NCBI RefSeq assembly: GCF_032362555.1
Contig: NC_083520.1
Location: forward strand, 7,564,001 to 7,628,000
Reading direction: 5' to 3'
Length of the DNA: 64,000 nucleotides
Origin: Amyelois transitella
Taxonomy: Eukaryota > Arthropoda > Insecta > Lepidoptera > Pyralidae
Shown piece by piece: positions 61,701 through 64,000 of this stretch. The notes under the pieces were generated by a model. The model was given only the letters and a program-made list of their open reading frames with translations, made no database searches and was not told where the DNA came from. Within the stretch, counting starts at the first letter, position 1; each line of letters opens with the position of its first letter. A program made the position numbers and the translations under genes.

Positions 61701-63663
61701 AAGTAAAACTAAAACACTGGTTTTTGAAATGGAGAAAGAAATGACATCATGTAATATTTTGATTGGAGGAGAAAAAGTTGAGCAAGTGAAAGAGTTTATA
61801 TATCTAGGATCAAAGTTTACATCAGATGGCAAGTATGATAGTGATATTGAAAGGAGAGTGAACGCGGGGAACATGGTGAATGGAGCTTTGCATGCCTTTA
61901 TGAGCAGTCAGAAACTATCCAAAAAGGCTCGACTGGCTGTGCACATGGGCGTGTTGGTCCCGACATTAATGTAAGGGAGTGAAAGTTGGGTATGGCAAAA
62001 TAAGCATGAAAGCAGAATAAATGCAGTGGAAATGAGAGCGTTAAGGAGTATGATGGGTGTGAAATTGAGTGACAGGATAAGGAACAGCGTGATAAGGGAA
62101 TGTTGTGATGTGAAAGAAGATGTAGTTACAGGAATAGAAAAGGGTATGTTAAGATGGTTCGGTCATGTGGAGAGGATGAATGAAAGCAGGTTGACTAAGC
62201 AGATATACAAGGAGAGTGTGGAGGGAAAGGTCGGAGTGGGACCGACACCTAGACGAACGTATCTTGATCAAATTAAGGACGTTGTGGTAAAAGGTCAGGT
62301 CAAAAGTACCCGAAACCGCCGAGCTTGTATGAAGAGAGTTATGAATGTGGATGAAGCGAAGGAAGTATGCAGAGATCGTGGCAAGTTGAAAGAGGTAGTC
62401 TCTGCCTACCCCTCCGGGAAAGAGGCGTGATTTTATGTATGTACCTATGTAAATCACAAACTTTTATTTATCTCTAAACCAACCATCTCTATGATATATC
62501 ATCAACTTCTATATGAGACAGTCAATATATAAACCTTCAATATTGAGGGTTTGAAATAATTTTAATATTAATTGTAGCTTGTAGACAATTTGAACGAAAT
62601 TAATTACTGAGTGCTGAGAGAATATAAACCTTCGGCTTCGGCTTCGGCCGAAGGTTGTGGCGATAGCCGATTAATCGGCTTCGGCTTCGGCTTCGGCCAA
62701 AAATAGACCTTCGGTCGGACACTACTAATAATATACATATAAACCTTACTCTTAAATCACTGTGATTGAACCTGGTAAATTGTTACTCAGAGGGAACCAC
62801 TTTACTAATGGGCCAGAATGGACTAAATTCAAATTTCTGCTATAAAACCGAAAATATGATAATTTTCAGGAAGTTCATAGAAGCAGCTCAGAGGTACAAT
62901 GAGCTCTCTTACCGCAACATCATACACGAGGATGAACGGATGACTTGTCTGAGGAATGCGCTCATCTGTACAGTTTTGGCTTCAGCTGGTAATTACAAAT
63001 CACATTCTTATTTACAAGCTATTTATTAACATCTTGGATAAACATATGTAATTAATTTTTTAAAGGCAACTGTTTTATTTATAAATAAATATGTATGTCC
63101 AGTTTTGGACATAGGCCTCTTCCAATGTTCTCCAATCCTGATTGTCTTGGGCAATCGACATAAAATCTCATCCCACATATCGAACAAAGTCGTCATTCCT
63201 TGCGGTTTTGTTAAATATATAAACCCTATTAATTCTTTCTTTCTACGAGGATTACAGTTCCACCTTCTGCCGCATTTGGCTCGCATAACTTCTTTCGTGA
63301 TAGCTAGTCTGAATTTACTAGCAATAGTGAACTTATCTACCCTGCAAAAATGTCTTGCACTTCATTGATGTATTGTATGGTTATCAGAAAAATATGCTAA
63401 CCTACCAAATTTCAATGCAAATTCGCCTTTATTACCGCGTGATAGAGTTCCATCCGTTTAATTATGTACAAACCAAGTAGAGATTAGATCTACCTTCAAC
63501 ACTTTCAGGCCAACAGCGTTCCAGAATGCTAGCGACTCTGTTCAAAGACGAGCGGTGTCAACAATTGCCAGCGTACTCCATCCTCGAGAAGATGTACCTG
63601 GACCGCATCATCCGCCGCTCGGAGCTTCACGAGTTCGAGGCGTTGATGCAGACACACCAAAAG
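58786..63663 (+). CDS. COPS4: COP9 signalosome subunit 4, first seven exons, open at the right edge
   Basis: Exons 58786-58862, 58982-59061, 59303-59454, 59687-59790, 60054-60239, 62870-62988 and 63509-63663 (donor AAG|GTACTG) give 291 residues. The full protein is about 400, so its C-terminal winged helix and tail lie outside. CSN4 is a PCI-domain scaffold of the COP9 signalosome, which removes NEDD8 from cullins. It is highly conserved: [15 protein letters not shown]-type block (here [20 protein letters not shown]), [60 protein letters not shown] and [20 protein letters not shown]. All seven donors and acceptors are canonical. Intron 5 (2.6 kb) contains the hAT-like element and the LINE nested in it. 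The gene is divergent from LIN54. Confidence 0.98.
60811..62448 (+). mobile_element. 5'-truncated RTE-like LINE nested in the hAT-like element
   Basis: The insertion is bounded by a direct repeat GTAAATCA (60803-60810 and 62449-62456), a plausible target-site duplication. It lacks the endonuclease region and begins within the reverse-transcriptase fingers. It ends GGCGTGATTTTATGTATGTA. Short pieces of the same 3' end are scattered through the window (for example 11903, 27736, 41138, 53766), so the family has been active here repeatedly. Confidence 0.85.
60853..62430 (+). pseudogene. LINE reverse transcriptase, one nonsense codon
   Basis: One frame runs from 60853 to the TGA at 62428-62430, broken only by TAA at 61972-61974. 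The reverse transcriptase motifs are present: [71 protein letters not shown] and the catalytic [10 protein letters not shown]. After the stop come the C-terminal blocks [18 protein letters not shown] and [13 protein letters not shown]. The stop falls in the motif TLM-x-GSESW, where related LINEs have tyrosine, so one base change explains it. The protein copies the element RNA at the nicked target. The clade (RTE-like) is judged from motif resemblance only. Confidence 0.93.
63098..63296 (-). repeat. LINE C-terminal coding fragment in CSN4 intron 6
   Basis: The minus strand reads [40 protein letters not shown] and PMSK, the degraded end of a LINE protein. The plus strand has GGACATAGGCCTCTTCC, as at 17829-17932. 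Confidence 0.7.
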
Positions 63664-64000
63664 GTACTGTTACAGCGGGGGCCACGATATGATTTTATAA
63701 CGGGGTACATATTTAGTTTTGGTTTGAAAAATTTATTAAGGACACTGATTTTCCTTTATTATCGCGTAAAAGATCTTACAAAACAATCAAAATTCAATAA
63801 AGTATAATTATTCTAAGAATTAGTTTATAATATAATAATGTCATATTTGATGTCTGAACAAGAATTCTAAACTGACTACTACGAGTAGAATACCGAGGTA
63901 TTACCACTTTTGGTATAAGGTGTCACTATCTTGCATCTTTACCAGTGATGTGAAACATCACCTTCACCATCAGCCCTAGCTGTCAAGGTGTTTCATGAAG

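Larger units (their letters stand above)
60460..62724. mobile_element. hAT-like non-autonomous DNA transposon, split by a LINE
   Basis: The ends are perfect 16-base inverted repeats: TAGTGTCCGACCGAAG at 60460-60475 and CTTCGGTCGGACACTA at 62709-62724. They are flanked by an exact 8-base direct repeat CTAATAAT (60452-60459 and 62725-62732). An 8-bp target duplication and a TAGTG-type terminus are hAT signatures. Without the LINE the element is about 620 bases. It carries TTCGGC hexamer arrays next to both ends (60476-60500; 62629-62697). No transposase frame is seen, so it would depend on a relative. Confidence 0.87.

Noticed and set aside
1-64000. CRISPR array, operons or prokaryotic features
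   Set aside because: None present; spliced genes and the repeat content are eukaryotic.

Overview
The window looks like nuclear DNA of a moth or butterfly (Lepidoptera). It is AT-rich, its genes have many short exons, and its dispersed repeats are of lepidopteran type: a tRNA-derived SINE, small non-autonomous Helitrons, RTE-like LINE fragments and a piggyBac relative. I cannot place it to family. All exon models below were built by eye from splice consensus, reading-frame continuity and remembered family sequences. No transcript or database was consulted.

Layout. 1-1289 is the 3' part of a piggyBac element entering from the left. 1290-24207 is mostly non-coding and holds two small minus-strand exons that fit the start of a RECK-like gene. 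24208-29464 (+) is a nine-exon coiled-coil ciliary gene resembling CFAP210/CCDC173. 30248-37510 (-) is NDUFS1, the 75-kDa subunit of complex I (13 exons, 731 aa). 38114-39297 (+) is eEF1B beta (3 exons, 222 aa). 39646-41518 (-) is erlin (6 exons, 321 aa). 42377-46122 (-) is a SET/MYND protein of the insect SmydA type (8 exons, 511 aa). 47553-57833 (-) is LIN54, the DNA-binding subunit of the MuvB/DREAM complex (20 exons plus a possible tiny last one). 58786 to the window end (+) is the first 291 codons of COP9 signalosome subunit 4.

The genes do not form a pathway. They are mostly housekeeping genes packed head-to-head (NDUFS1/eEF1B; LIN54/CSN4) or tail-to-tail (CFAP210/NDUFS1; eEF1B/erlin). 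Most of the unusual structure is in introns: degenerate duplicates of one NDUFS1 exon, a GC-AG intron, two long perfect hairpins, a hAT-like element with an 8-bp target duplication that was itself hit by an RTE-like LINE with its own 8-bp duplication, and a repeat family whose nine recognised copies all lie in the same orientation. I did not find a clearly new multi-gene system.
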